Part shown: in pieces, positions 52,657-61,480 of the stretch
Layout: every line of letters begins with the position of its first letter
Numbering within the stretch: the stretch's first letter is position 1
Source: Massilia putida
GTDB lineage: Bacteria; Pseudomonadota; Gammaproteobacteria; Burkholderiales; Burkholderiaceae_D
Assembly (NCBI RefSeq): GCF_001941825.1
Contig: NZ_CP019037.1
Span: 372,001 to 436,000, forward strand
Reading direction: 5' to 3'
DNA: 64,000 nucleotides
The notes under the pieces: generated by a model
What the model saw: only the letters and a program-made list of their open reading frames with translations
Databases searched by the model: none
Told to the model about the DNA's origin: nothing
Program-made: the position numbers and the translations under genes

Positions 52657-54609
52657 CTACGGTGAATGCCGCAAACATGTGCTACGCCGATCAGGTAGGA
52701 CCCGCCCTCGCCCGGCCTTTTTCGCTTCATACATCCAGTAGTCGGCTTCCTTGACGAGATCAGCCCCCGACACGCTGCTCTCAGGCGTAAAGATGGCGAT
52801 ACCGATACTTGCGCCGACAGTCGCGCCCTGCCCGCACAGGTCGACAGGGGCCGAGATCTGCTCGACGACCTTCTGTGCCACCGCATGCGCATCCGCATAC
52901 GTATCCGTCATGTCTTCCAGGAGCACCGTGAATTCGTCACCGGCCAGGCGGAATACGCTGTCGGTCTTGCGCACCGTATCCTGCAGGCGCCGGGCGATCT
53001 CGCACAGCAGCTTGTCGCCCGCCTCATGGCCGTGACTGTCGTTGACGGCCTTGAATCCGTCCAGGTCGATGAACAACACGCCCAGCATCTTGCCGGTGCG
53101 TCTCGAGCGCGCCTGTGCGATGGGAAGGCTTTCGGTCAGGGCGCGTCGGTTCAGGAGCCCGGTCAACGCGTCGTGGCGCGAGTCGTACTCCCGCTGGGCC
53201 TCGAGCGCCTTGCGCTCCGTGATGTCGTGCAGGAAGGCGCTGAAGATTGTCGTGCCTTTCACTTCCAGCGCGGTGATCCGCACTTCCACCGTGAGACCGG
53301 AGCCATCCTTGCGAACAGCCGGGAGTTCAAGGCGCTGGTTCAGGACGGATGCGGAACCGGTCGCCAAATAACGCGCCATTCCGCGCCGATGCATCGCGCC
53401 CATCTCGGCCGGAATGATCAACGCGTCCAGCGGCCGCCCGACCGCCTCGCCGGCGCACCATCCGAAGGTCGTCTCGGCCTGCCGGTTCCACTCGCGCACG
53501 ATGCCATCCCGGTCCAGGCCGATGTAGGCATCGTTGGCGTTCTCGATCACGCTGCGCAGCTCGGCTTCCCGGTCCTTGAGCAATTGTTCGGCTTGCTGTT
53601 GAAGGGCCATGGCACTTCGCAGCATGGCAACCGCGTCGTTCAATTCCCTGGTACGGGTCGCGACACGCGTTTCCAGATCGGCGTGCAGCGCCTGCAGTTT
53701 CGCTTCGGCCTCCTTCTGCGCCTGGATATCCTTAATGGCCGCGACGTAGTACAGCAGCTCACCATCCGGCCCGGTTTTCTTCGTGACGTTCAGGTTGATC
53801 CAGACGAGGCTGCCATCCTTTCTGACGTAGCGTTTCTCCAGCTGGTATTGGTCGATCGTGCCGGCTTCAAGTTGCCGTAGCAACGCGAGATCCGTGTCCA
53901 GGTCCGGTGGATAGGTAATGTCGCGGAATGTCGTCCGGTACAGTTCCTCCGGCGCGTAGCCGACGATTCGGCACAATGCCTCGTTGACGCTTAGCCAGCC
54001 GCCATCCGGTGCCACCATTGCCATGCCGATACTGGCAAGGTCGAAGACCGACCGGAATCGTGCCTCGCTGTATGCGATCGCATCGCCGGAGCGCTCGACG
54101 CTATGACGCGCGACTGCCAGCGCCTCGCGGTAATGCATTTCTTTCGTAACGATGTCGGCGAGGTCCCGCAATGCCTGCAGATCCTCGGCGGACAACCACC
54201 GCGGTCTCGAGTCGATAGCGCACAGCGTCCCCAGCGCGTGACCTCCGGCGCTGCGAATCGGTACACCGGCATAAAACCTGATGTTCGGATCGCCGTTGAC
54301 GAGGGCATTGTCCTCAAACCGCGGATCGGCGGTGGCATCGGAAACGACCAGCGGCGCACTCTGCAGTATGGCATGCGCGCAGAAGGCGACCTCGCGGGAA
54401 GTCTCCCCGACGTCCAGTCCAACGCGCGACTTGAACCATTGGCGGTCCTTGTCGACCAGCGAGAACACGGCAATGGGCACACCAAGCAGGCGCGTCGTCA
54501 GGCGGGTGATCTGGTCGAAGACCGGTTCCGGGGCAGTATCCAATATGTCGAGGGACTTGAGCAGTTCCTGACGCTCCGATTCGTCGGAAGGAAGAGAGGC
54601 TGCAGGCAT
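52657..54609 (-). CDS. Diguanylate cyclase with GAF and two PAS domains
   Basis: A 650-residue signalling protein. GAF spans about residues 22-155 (WFKSRVGLDVGETSREVAFC and FYAGVPIRSAGGHALGTLCA), PAS-PAC spans 185-305, a coiled-coil linker 305-340, a second PAS 345-470 and GGDEF 480-640. The signature is RLAGDEFTVLLEDM, i.e. AGDEF, which is permitted for activity, with substrate motif DLDGFKAVNDSHGHEAGD. No EAL domain and no TM segment. It should make c-di-GMP in response to cytosolic signals. The ATG has only a weak Shine-Dalgarno, and IS3 debris lies directly upstream, so its promoter may have been altered. Confidence 0.92.
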   Translation of the reverse strand: MPAASLPSDESERQELLKSLDILDTAPEPVFDQITRLTTRLLGVPIAVFSLVDKDRQWFKSRVGLDVGETSREVAFCAHAILQSAPLVVSDATADPRFEDNALVNGDPNIRFYAGVPIRSAGGHALGTLCAIDSRPRWLSAEDLQALRDLADIVTKEMHYREALAVARHSVERSGDAIAYSEARFRSVFDLASIGMAMVAPDGGWLSVNEALCRIVGYAPEELYRTTFRDITYPPDLDTDLALLRQLEAGTIDQYQLEKRYVRKDGSLVWINLNVTKKTGPDGELLYYVAAIKDIQAQKEAEAKLQALHADLETRVATRTRELNDAVAMLRSAMALQQQAEQLLKDREAELRSVIENANDAYIGLDRDGIVREWNRQAETTFGWCAGEAVGRPLDALIIPAEMGAMHRRGMARYLATGSASVLNQRLELPAVRKDGSGLTVEVRITALEVKGTTIFSAFLHDITERKALEAQREYDSRHDALTGLLNRRALTESLPIAQARSRRTGKMLGVLFIDLDGFKAVNDSHGHEAGDKLLCEIARRLQDTVRKTDSVFRLAGDEFTVLLEDMTDTYADAHAVAQKVVEQISAPVDLCGQGATVGASIGIAIFTPESSVSGADLVKEADYWMYEAKKAGRGRVLPDRRSTCLRHSP

Positions 54610-54650
54610 GTAGTAACTCGTTAAGTGGACCGAGGCTTGAAGGGCATCTG

Positions 54651-54734
54651 CTCGGCACTTTATCAGACCACCGAACTTGGCGCGCCATTTGTAAAACGTC
54701 GTGTTGCTGATGCCGTGCTCGCGGCACAGCTCCG
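54651..54734 (-). pseudogene. IS3-family orfA remnant
   Basis: On the minus strand the sequence translates as ELCREHGISNTTFYKWRAKF followed by GG, the C-terminal half of an IS3 orfA helix-turn-helix protein. The N-terminal half is missing, and the remaining frame runs toward the diguanylate cyclase gene. It is opposite in direction to the orfB remnant beside it, so at least two rearrangements happened. Confidence 0.7.
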
Positions 54735-54764
54735 GTCGCCGAGTCGTTCTTCAGCAGTTTGAAA

Positions 54765-54947
54765 GGAGCGCATCCGCAAGCGCATCTACAAGACGCGGGA
54801 CCTGGCCCGCGCCGATATCTTCGACTACATCGAAGTCTTTTACAATCGAACCAGGCGCCACAGCCATCTGGGTGGTGTTAGCCCAGAGGCATTTGAACGC
54901 GCCTCAGCGTGAGATCGGAATTTGTCTACTGAACTGGGGGAAGTCCA
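54765..54947 (+). pseudogene. IS3-family orfB C-terminal remnant with terminal repeat
   Basis: The frame encodes [20 protein letters not shown], then [20 protein letters not shown], the typical end of an IS3 integrase. An extra T in a T-run near 54837-54841 breaks the frame. TGTCTACTGAACTGGGGGAA and the ending TCCA at 54947 look like the element's terminal repeat. Everything upstream, including the catalytic residues, is gone. Confidence 0.75.
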
Positions 54948-55153
54948 GTTTGCCTATTTCGCAAGCACGGTAGTGGAACCCGCATGAATACTCGTTTTCA
55001 TTTCCTAATAAGCCAACTTGTCCACAGAAAATGTGGAGAAGTTTGAACAGGCAAGCGCACATAAGCATCAGTTAGTGGTTCTATCGGCCCTGTGAACGGT
55101 ACGTTCGGGCTACACGAAATATTGCTTATATGATAACGCCTTGCTGTCATATT

Positions 55154-55207
55154 TGGCGCAGTTCTTTAAACTGCGCCATAATTGCGCCAATCTCTTAAAC
55201 GGCGCCA
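55154..55207. promoter_or_regulatory. Palindromic operator cluster upstream of fic
   Basis: A perfect 10-bp inverted repeat TGGCGCAGTT-CTTTA-AACTGCGCCA (55154-55178) is followed by further GCGCCA half-sites at 55184-55189 and 55202-55207, giving three spaced copies. It ends 8 bp before the fic ATG. The Fic protein's N-terminal winged-helix-like region may itself bind here (inference). Confidence 0.6.
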
Positions 55208-55214
55208 ACGCCCA

Positions 55215-56576
55215 ATGCGATCGACGACCGATGTGCGTAATAATATTCTGTCATCCATCAATGGTTTGACCTTGACGGAATTGTTGACCAGGCATCCTGA
55301 TCTGGCGCGCCGTACGGTCCAGCGCGTGATCGCGAAGCTGATCGATGACCGCGAGATCATCGCGGTAGGGGAAGGTAGGGCGCGTCGTTACTTCCGGACT
55401 GCGTCACGTCCCGACGCTGGCGTACCTGCCCTGGTGTCGGATGGCTTTCCCGCATTCATTCCCTTATCGGCCGACAGCCTGGACATCATCGCCTATATCG
55501 ATCAGCCTCCGGAAGCGCGCAACCCGGTGGGCTACCAGCGCGAGTTTCTGGATGCATACCAGCCGAACGCGACCTGGTACTTGTCCGAGTCACTGCGCCG
55601 CCAACTACGTACGATGGGCCGGACCGCGGAAGCGGCGGCGCCCGCAGGTACGTACAGCCGCGCCATCCTGAACCGCCTGCTTATCGATCTGTCGTGGGCC
55701 TCGAGCCATTTGGAAGGAAATACGTATTCTCGTCTCGACACGCGCGAGCTCATCGAACACGGGAAAGCTGCACGCGGCAAGCCCGCCATCGAGACGCAGA
55801 TGATCTTGAATCACAAGACTGCCATCGAGCTGTTGGTGGAAAACATCGACAACGCGGGTTTCAATCGCTACACGCTGATGAACCTGCACAGCGCATTGGC
55901 GGAAAACCTGCTGCCTAACCCGGCGGACGAAGGCCGGATTCGCCAACACGCGGTCGACATCGCGAAAAGCGTCTATCGTCCCCTGTCCACACCGCAACAA
56001 ATCGAAGATACGCTCGATCTGCTACTCGACAAGGCCGGCCAGATTCGTGACCCGTTCGAGCAGTCGTTTTTCATGATGGTGCATTTGCCGTACTTGCAGC
56101 CGTTCGCCGACATCAACAAGCGGACCTCGCGGCTGGCCTCCAATCTGCCGCTGTTTCGCGCCAATCTCTGCCCCCTGACATTCCTCGATGTGCCCGAGCA
56201 GGCCTACAGCCGTGCCACGCTGGGCGTGTACGAGATGACGCGCGTCGAGCTGCTGCGAGACCTGTATGTTTGGGCTTACGAACGCTCGACCCAGGAATAC
56301 CTCGCCATCAAGCAGAACCTGGTTGAGCCCGATCCCTTGCGCCTGGCTTGGCGCGATCTGATCAAGAGCACCATTCGCGCCATCGTTCTCCACCCGGAGC
56401 GCGAACCGCTTGCCTGTATCGCGCACACCGTTTCAGAACAGGTACCCCGCCACGAGCAACCTGATGTACAGGCGCTGATCGTCGAAGAACTCAGGCGGCT
56501 TCACGAAGGTGTGCTGGCACGATACGGTCTGAGGCCGTCCGACTACGCGGCCTGGAAGTCGGTACACAAGCATTGA
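55215..56576 (+). CDS. Fic domain protein (class II-type, HTH N-terminus)
   Basis: A 453-residue Fic protein with an N-terminal HTH-like segment (about 1-62, LTLTELLTRHPDLARRTVQR). The inhibitory motif [S/T]xxxE[G/N] is SSHLEG at residues 163-168, before the core. The Fic motif reads MVHLPYLQPFADINKRTSRL, with catalytic His290 and the variant PFADINKR in place of PFxxGNGR. A C-terminal helical domain follows. I used ATG 55215; a TTG 33 nt upstream lies inside the operator. Relatives AMPylate or otherwise modify proteins, and some are autorepressed by the internal Glu. Confidence 0.88.
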   Translation: MRSTTDVRNNILSSINGLTLTELLTRHPDLARRTVQRVIAKLIDDREIIAVGEGRARRYFRTASRPDAGVPALVSDGFPAFIPLSADSLDIIAYIDQPPEARNPVGYQREFLDAYQPNATWYLSESLRRQLRTMGRTAEAAAPAGTYSRAILNRLLIDLSWASSHLEGNTYSRLDTRELIEHGKAARGKPAIETQMILNHKTAIELLVENIDNAGFNRYTLMNLHSALAENLLPNPADEGRIRQHAVDIAKSVYRPLSTPQQIEDTLDLLLDKAGQIRDPFEQSFFMMVHLPYLQPFADINKRTSRLASNLPLFRANLCPLTFLDVPEQAYSRATLGVYEMTRVELLRDLYVWAYERSTQEYLAIKQNLVEPDPLRLAWRDLIKSTIRAIVLHPEREPLACIAHTVSEQVPRHEQPDVQALIVEELRRLHEGVLARYGLRPSDYAAWKSVHKH

Positions 56577-56991
56577 CGTGCTACCTGGCGGCGCAGTCGT
56601 GGACATTCATATCAGCCGGTGGGATTGAAGGGTTCAATGGGAACCGCGAGCGCAAGCACGTATTTCAGGAGTAGAGCGATTACAAAGTAAGTTGGATCCC
56701 AGTTAAGCTAAACCATAAATGAAATTAACTAACATACGATTCAAATCCACCTCACTCCAGACACGCCGCGGGCTACTCAACGTCCGCCGTCGCCTGCTCG
56801 CAAACAATCAGGTGCTAAAAAAGCAAAAAGTACAAGAAAGAACAAAGAGCGAGCAAGGAATGCCCTCCGGCACGTTACCGCCAGTCCGTAGCAGTCGCAT
56901 CTCCTTGGGGTCGACAAATATATGTTAGTTAATGTCATTTATGGTATAGTCAAACAAGTAGCCTGATCCATCCGATTCAGCCGAGACAGCC
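56577..56991. other. 415-bp gap before the recombinase
   Basis: This interval holds the 234-bp inverted-repeat unit and the presumed promoter of the recombinase. A 69-codon frame at 56719-56928 lies entirely within the unit, is Lys/Arg-rich and has no ribosome-binding site; I do not call it a gene. Confidence 0.5.
56712..56945. repeat. 234-bp unit with 25-bp terminal inverted repeats
   Basis: Left arm 56712-56736 starts ACCATAAATGAAATTAACTA; right arm 56921-56945 is its reverse complement with one mismatch in 25. The enclosed 184 bp has no credible gene. The right arm lies just before a TATAGT -10-like hexamer (56945-56950) for the recombinase gene. It may be a recombinase target, a MITE-like unit or a regulatory hairpin. 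Confidence 0.65.
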
Positions 56992-57989
56992 ATGAACGAT
57001 CCTAAACAGTGGGATGCGAATCCCGTCGCTTCCTTCGACACTTTCATTCAAGGTCCCGAATTCGGCCGTACCAGCCACCGGCTCGGCCTGACCGAACCCA
57101 AGCCTGTCTCCAACAAATCGGCGCACATTTACCGATCGATGTTCGGGAAATTCGCCTTGTGGCTCGCACGGGAAAACAAGGCGTTCACACGCGTGGTCGA
57201 GCAGGACCTGATCCGTTTCATTAGTCAGAACCGGGCCCACGGAGAACAGAACAGCCTGATCTCGCGCCGCTATCTGCGCCTGCTGGAGCGCTGCTACCAC
57301 CACCTGCAAATCAGGCCCAACCCCGCGACCGCCGCACTGCAGGTCGCCGGCGCGAATGGGTATATCGCCCAGGATCACGGCATGCAAGTCCTGGATGCCT
57401 CGGATATCGCTGCCTTCGTCAACGCCCTGCCCCCTCTCAGCCCGCCTGGCCCGAACCGCGCCGGCCGGCCACCAAAGGCGTGGAAACGCCGGCGCGACCA
57501 TGCCATGCAGGCCACGATGCTGTTCGCCGGCCTGCGGGTTGCGGAGGCGATCGGCCTGCGGCTGTCCGAAGTGAACGATCCGTTCGACGGCGCATTCGGC
57601 GACGACGGCATCGTCCTGGCCCTCAGTCCGGAAGGCAAGCACGACACCAGCCACGCGCATGACACGGTGTTGCGCGCCTACGGTGCGCAGGCATTGCGCA
57701 CCTGGCTCAGGGAACGCGAAGCGCTCGGCGTGAAAGGCGACCTGGTGTTCCCGGGCGATCTCGCCGGGAAGCCGATGTCGGCGGTGACCGTGTATCGACA
57801 GGTCCGGGCGACGTTCGGACGCGCCGGCATCGACGTCGACCACAACGGCGGCCGCACGTTGCGCAATACCTTCGCCGTGGAAGAACTGCGGGAAGGCCGT
57901 ACCAGGGGGATCTCAAGAGACTCCTGGGCCTGGCGCTCGAACGCTCGGCGGGCATCTACGAGGTCGCGAAAGGAAAGACACGGGAATGA
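56992..57989 (+). pseudogene. Tyrosine recombinase/integrase, frameshifted near its C-terminus
   Basis: The frame begins MNDPKQWDANPVASFDTFIQ. An N-terminal SAM-like domain (about 40-110) and a catalytic domain follow, with AMQATMLFAGLRVAEAIGLR (catalytic Arg) and GGRTLRNTFAVEELRE (a HxxR-region equivalent in which the His is replaced by Arg/Gly). At a run of five G residues (57905-57909) the frame is lost. In the +1 frame homology resumes as LKRLLGLALERSAGIYEVAK, containing the probable catalytic Tyr, and ends at a TGA that overlaps the next gene's ATG. One extra G would restore a full-length protein. Confidence 0.72.
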
Positions 57990-58477
57990 AGGTATCGGAA
58001 ATCTCCAGCATCCTGGCCCGGGCCGGCCTGCCGGCGCTGACACGCGAGCAACTGCACGAGCTGGCCGGCTGCGACGCCGGCAGGGTTTTCGGCCAGGCGC
58101 TGCGCGCCTTTGACGAGGGCGACCCGGCGCAGCGCGACGTGCTCGAGGCAACCGTGCGGGCGGCGGCTCCCGGCGTGCGCGCCACGTTGCGCGGCCTTGG
58201 CGCCAACCTGCCACTCGACCAGCTGGTGACGATCGCCCGCAAGGAACAGCGCCGGCTGTTCGATGCGCTCGACGCAATCGCGCAACGCGGCGCACCCGCA
58301 GCGAACGCCAGGCGCTACCTCTGCGGGCTGGGAGTCATTCCGGCCTTCCCCGATGCACCGACCACGGAACCTGCGGCCGCCCCCTATTACTCGTTCAAGG
58401 TATTCGGTACAGGGGCCGCGCTGTGCATCGCCGAGGCGCAGACGCGGGCGACGCGCCAGTACACGGTAAAGGGGTAA
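57986..58477 (+). CDS. Recombinase-linked protein of unknown function
   Basis: A 163-residue protein I do not recognise. It is helical and Ala/Arg-rich (LARAGLPALTREQLHELAGC, then GANLPLDQLVTIARKEQRRL), with no TM or signal. Its ATG overlaps the restored recombinase stop (ATGA), so it was translated together with the recombinase. This constant neighbour is likely a recombination directionality or accessory factor, by context only. Confidence 0.6.
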   Translation: MKVSEISSILARAGLPALTREQLHELAGCDAGRVFGQALRAFDEGDPAQRDVLEATVRAAAPGVRATLRGLGANLPLDQLVTIARKEQRRLFDALDAIAQRGAPAANARRYLCGLGVIPAFPDAPTTEPAAAPYYSFKVFGTGAALCIAEAQTRATRQYTVKG

Positions 58478-58507
58478 CTACAGAATTTGGAAAAAATAGT
58501 ACGCTAA

Positions 58508-59733
58508 GAGGGTGTAGACAAAATCAATAACGTAGCTGTGGCATGCTATCCCGATGTCGAAGGAGCATGCCATGGCAACGAGAGATCGACTCGACGGCAT
58601 TGAGCCGTCAAGCAATGCAGGAGGCAGGCCGCCGGCATTGAAGCCTGAGCATATCGCGGTTTTGCACGATATCGTGGCGGAGCGCCCAGGCTAGCTTGAG
58701 TGAAATCGCCGACGAGCTGCACCACCGCTGTGGATTACGCGTGTGCGATGCAACGATTCGTCGTGCGCTGCGTGCACAAGGCATCGTACGACTCAAGCCA
58801 GTGCGTCGGGCGTGTGCGGAGCGAGCCGAGGGCGCCAAGCGGTATGGCTACACGGCAGCGCACCGACGCGAGGACATATCGCCGTACAGCACCAACTTGA
58901 CAGACGCCGAATGGGAGCTGGTCGCTGATTTGTTCGAGCGAGTACCGGGACAACGAGGCACGCCCGTGCATTACAGCCGCCGCGATCTCGTGAATGCGTG
59001 CTCGTATGTGCTTCGAACGGGCTGCGCCTGGCGACTGTTACCCGAGTCGTTCCCACCCTGGCAGGCGGTGTACAAGGCGTTTTCGCGCTGGGTTGGAGCC
59101 GGCGTATTCGAGCTGATGCAGGACCGGCTGCGTGAACAATGGCGTGCACGCATGGGACGCGCGAGCACCCCGAGCGCAGCGGTGATCGATGCACAGTCCA
59201 CTCGCGCCTCGCCGCAGGGTGGCGAAAGCGGATTCGATGCAGGCAAGAAGGTCAAAGGGCGAAAGCGCAATCTCGTGGTTGATACGATGGGGCTACTCAT
59301 CGCCGTCACGGTCACCGCCGCGAGCGTGCAGGACCGGGATGCTGCCGCAGCCGTGGTTACACAAGCGTGCGCCAAAAGCCCTCGGCTAAAAAAGCTTTAT
59401 ACCGATGGCGCATACGGCGGGAAATGTGCCCATGACATCGAGCGGACGCATCATCTTCGTGTCGAAGTCGTTCGTCGTCCAGGTAACAGCACGATCGGAA
59501 CGCTGCATGATTCCAAGGCGGCACCTGGGCCAACTGCTGTTTTCAACTCAGGATTCACGATCCTGCCCAAGCGCTGGGTCGTTGAACGAACCCACGCGTG
59601 GACCGAACGCTGGCGCCGCACAGTGATGCATCACGACGCAAACTCGCTGTGTCGGCGGCTTGGGTTTGGCTGGCCGAGGCGCGTATACTACTCAGCAGGC
59701 TCGCGTATCAAGGTTGATTTTGTCCACACCCTG
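58508..59733 (+). mobile_element. IS5-family insertion sequence (1226 bp), degenerate
   Basis: The ends are AGGGTGTAGACAAAATCAA (left, 58509-58527) and the complement of AGGGTGTGGACAAAATCAA (right, 59714-59732), with one mismatch. Including one outer base each, the flanks carry a 3-bp TAA direct repeat, which fits IS5 subgroups that duplicate TNA. The transposase gene has two frameshifts, so the copy is inactive. Confidence 0.85.
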
Positions 59734-59736
59734 TAA
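58572..59736 (+). pseudogene. IS5-family transposase with N-terminal HTH, two frameshifts
   Basis: ATG 58572 starts MATRDRLDGIEPSSNAGGR and stops at TAG 58692. A frame change there continues with SLSEIADELHHRCGLRVCD (HTH), then the DDE core: NLTDAEWELVADLF, AVIDAQSTRASPQGGE, LYTDGAYGGKCA and WVVERTHAWTERWRR (catalytic E). Near 59648 a second shift moves the normal end (AAWVWLAEARILLSRLAYQG, stop 59715) out of frame. The shifted frame continues through the right repeat and stops at the TAA of the target duplication. Confidence 0.8.
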
Positions 59737-60009
59737 GAACGCCTACCAAAACCTATTAGTAACAAAAATGGCAACCGACGCCGGCACGGAGTTATAGACA
59801 ATTTGCTCATCTAAGCCAAAGCTGCCCATGCGTTGCGTCTCCAGCTTTTCACCGGAACCAATGGACGCTACGTATTTGCACTGTTACAATACCGCCCGTC
59901 ATTGGGGAGTAGCTACCTTTCTCTGAAAGGAGCTTGCGTCAACATCCTTGGCCAGCAGGCCATGGCGCAAGCGGCTCGTCGAGCCTTGCAAGACCTTTGG
60001 CCATATTGC

Positions 60010-61360
60010 GAGGGTGTAAATAATATTGTGTAAACGGTCATTTGGCAGGACACTGCCGCCATTAGGAGAAACGATGACCGTTGTAAAGCGTAACAAGCGG
60101 GCCAAGCCCGATCCGGAACTGCTCAAACTTGCCGACGGCCTGCTGGCAAACTACCAGAAGCCCGAGGACCTGATCGGCGAAAATGGGCTGCTCAAGCAGC
60201 TCACCAAGATGCTGGTCGAGCGCGCGCTGGAAGTCGAGATGACCGACCACCTGGGCCACGACAAAAGCGGCGAGGTGACCAACAGCACTGCCAACACCCG
60301 CAACGGCCATAGCATCAAGACGCTCAAGGGCGATTTCGGCGCGCTGCCGCTTGACGTTCCTCGCGACCGCCAGGGCACGTTCGAGCCGCAGATCGTCGTC
60401 AAGCATCAGACACGCTGGACCGGCTTCGACGACAAAATCATCTCGCTCTACGCGCGTGGCCTGAGCGTGCGGGAGATCCAAAGCCATCTGGAAGAGATGT
60501 ACGGCACCGAGGTGTCACCGACCCTCATTTCCAACGTCACGGACGCTGTCAGCGAGGATGTGAAGCTCTGGCAGGCCCGCCCGCTCGACGCCGTGTACCC
60601 GATCCTCTATCTCGACTGCATTCACGTCAAGGTGCGCGACAACGGCGCGGTGCGTACCAAGGCGGTCTACCTGGCCATCGGCGTCAACATGGATGGCCAC
60701 AAGGAGGTGCTGGGCCTGTGGATCTCCCAAACTGAAGGCGCGAAGTTCTGGCTGCAGGTCGTGACCGAGCTAAAAAATCGTGGCGTGCAGGACATATTCA
60801 TCGCCTGCGTCGACGGCCTGAAAGGCTTCCCGGACGCCATCGAGGCGGTCTACCCGCAGACCTCGGTTCAGCTGTGCATCGTTCACATGGTGCGCAACAG
60901 CCTGAATTTCGTGCCCTGGAAAGCGCAGAAGGAAGTCGCCGCCGATCTGAAGTTGATTTACAGTGCAGCCACTACCGACGAGGCTGAACTCAGGCTTGCC
61001 GAATTCGAAGATAAATGGGATAAACAGTATAAACCGATAGGTCAGTCCTGGCGCCGTAACTGGGCGCGCGTCATACCGTTCTTCGACTACCCGCCGGAAA
61101 TCCGAAAGGTGATATACACCACGAACGCTATTGAATCGATTAACATGAGCCTGCGAAAAGTGACCAAGGCCCGCAGTTCCTTTCCGACCGATGAAGCTGT
61201 CAGCAAGCTGTTTTATCTTGCCCTGAACAACATCAGCAAGAAGTGGACGATGCCGATACGGGACTGGAAAGCTGCGTTAAACCGCTTCGCCATCCAGTTT
61301 GAAGACCGGGTGCCGCAGACTTAAACGAAGAATCGTTTACACAGAATCTGGTACACCCCC
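60010..61360 (+). mobile_element. IS256-family insertion sequence, intact (1351 bp)
   Basis: Terminal repeats start GAGGGTGTAAATAATATTGT at the left and, reversed, GGGGGTGTACCAGATTCTGT at the right, both continuing into GTAAACG. A perfect 8-bp target duplication, CATATTGC (60002-60009, 61361-61368), flanks the element. The transposase frame is complete, so the element is probably recent and mobile. Confidence 0.95.
60074..61324 (+). CDS. IS256-family transposase
   Basis: A 416-residue mutator-type transposase. The DDE residues sit in ILYLDCIHVKV, IACVDGLKGFPDAI and TTNAIESINMSLRKV. AGGAG lies 5-6 nt before the ATG. The N-terminal region has the helical TMTDHLGHDKSGE-like segment, read here as MTDHLGHDKSGEVTN. 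The frame is open throughout, with no damage. Confidence 0.96.
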   Translation: MTVVKRNKRAKPDPELLKLADGLLANYQKPEDLIGENGLLKQLTKMLVERALEVEMTDHLGHDKSGEVTNSTANTRNGHSIKTLKGDFGALPLDVPRDRQGTFEPQIVVKHQTRWTGFDDKIISLYARGLSVREIQSHLEEMYGTEVSPTLISNVTDAVSEDVKLWQARPLDAVYPILYLDCIHVKVRDNGAVRTKAVYLAIGVNMDGHKEVLGLWISQTEGAKFWLQVVTELKNRGVQDIFIACVDGLKGFPDAIEAVYPQTSVQLCIVHMVRNSLNFVPWKAQKEVAADLKLIYSAATTDEAELRLAEFEDKWDKQYKPIGQSWRRNWARVIPFFDYPPEIRKVIYTTNAIESINMSLRKVTKARSSFPTDEAVSKLFYLALNNISKKWTMPIRDWKAALNRFAIQFEDRVPQT

Positions 61361-61480
61361 CATATTGCCCTTCCAGGCCGGACGGGGCGTATGGTCATCG
61401 GTTTTCGTCCGGCTTGGAGCTGTCGTGTCAAAAAAAATCTTCCGTACTGATTCCGCCGCCGTGGTTCTCATGGTGGCGCC

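Noticed and set aside
52388..52741. 117-codon plus-strand frame
   Set aside because: Half of it is antisense to the diguanylate cyclase end, and codon usage and start context are poor.
56719..56928. Lys/Arg-rich 69-codon frame
   Set aside because: It is wholly contained in the inverted-repeat unit, has no ribosome-binding site and no family features.
59833..60033. 66-codon frame upstream of IS256
   Set aside because: It runs across the IS256 left end and the target duplication, so it cannot be an ancestral gene; no family is seen.
61377..61413. Possible metal riboswitch before the cation exchanger
   Set aside because: Only a single 8-bp hairpin is visible; the conserved loops of Mn (yybP-ykoY) or NiCo riboswitches were not found.
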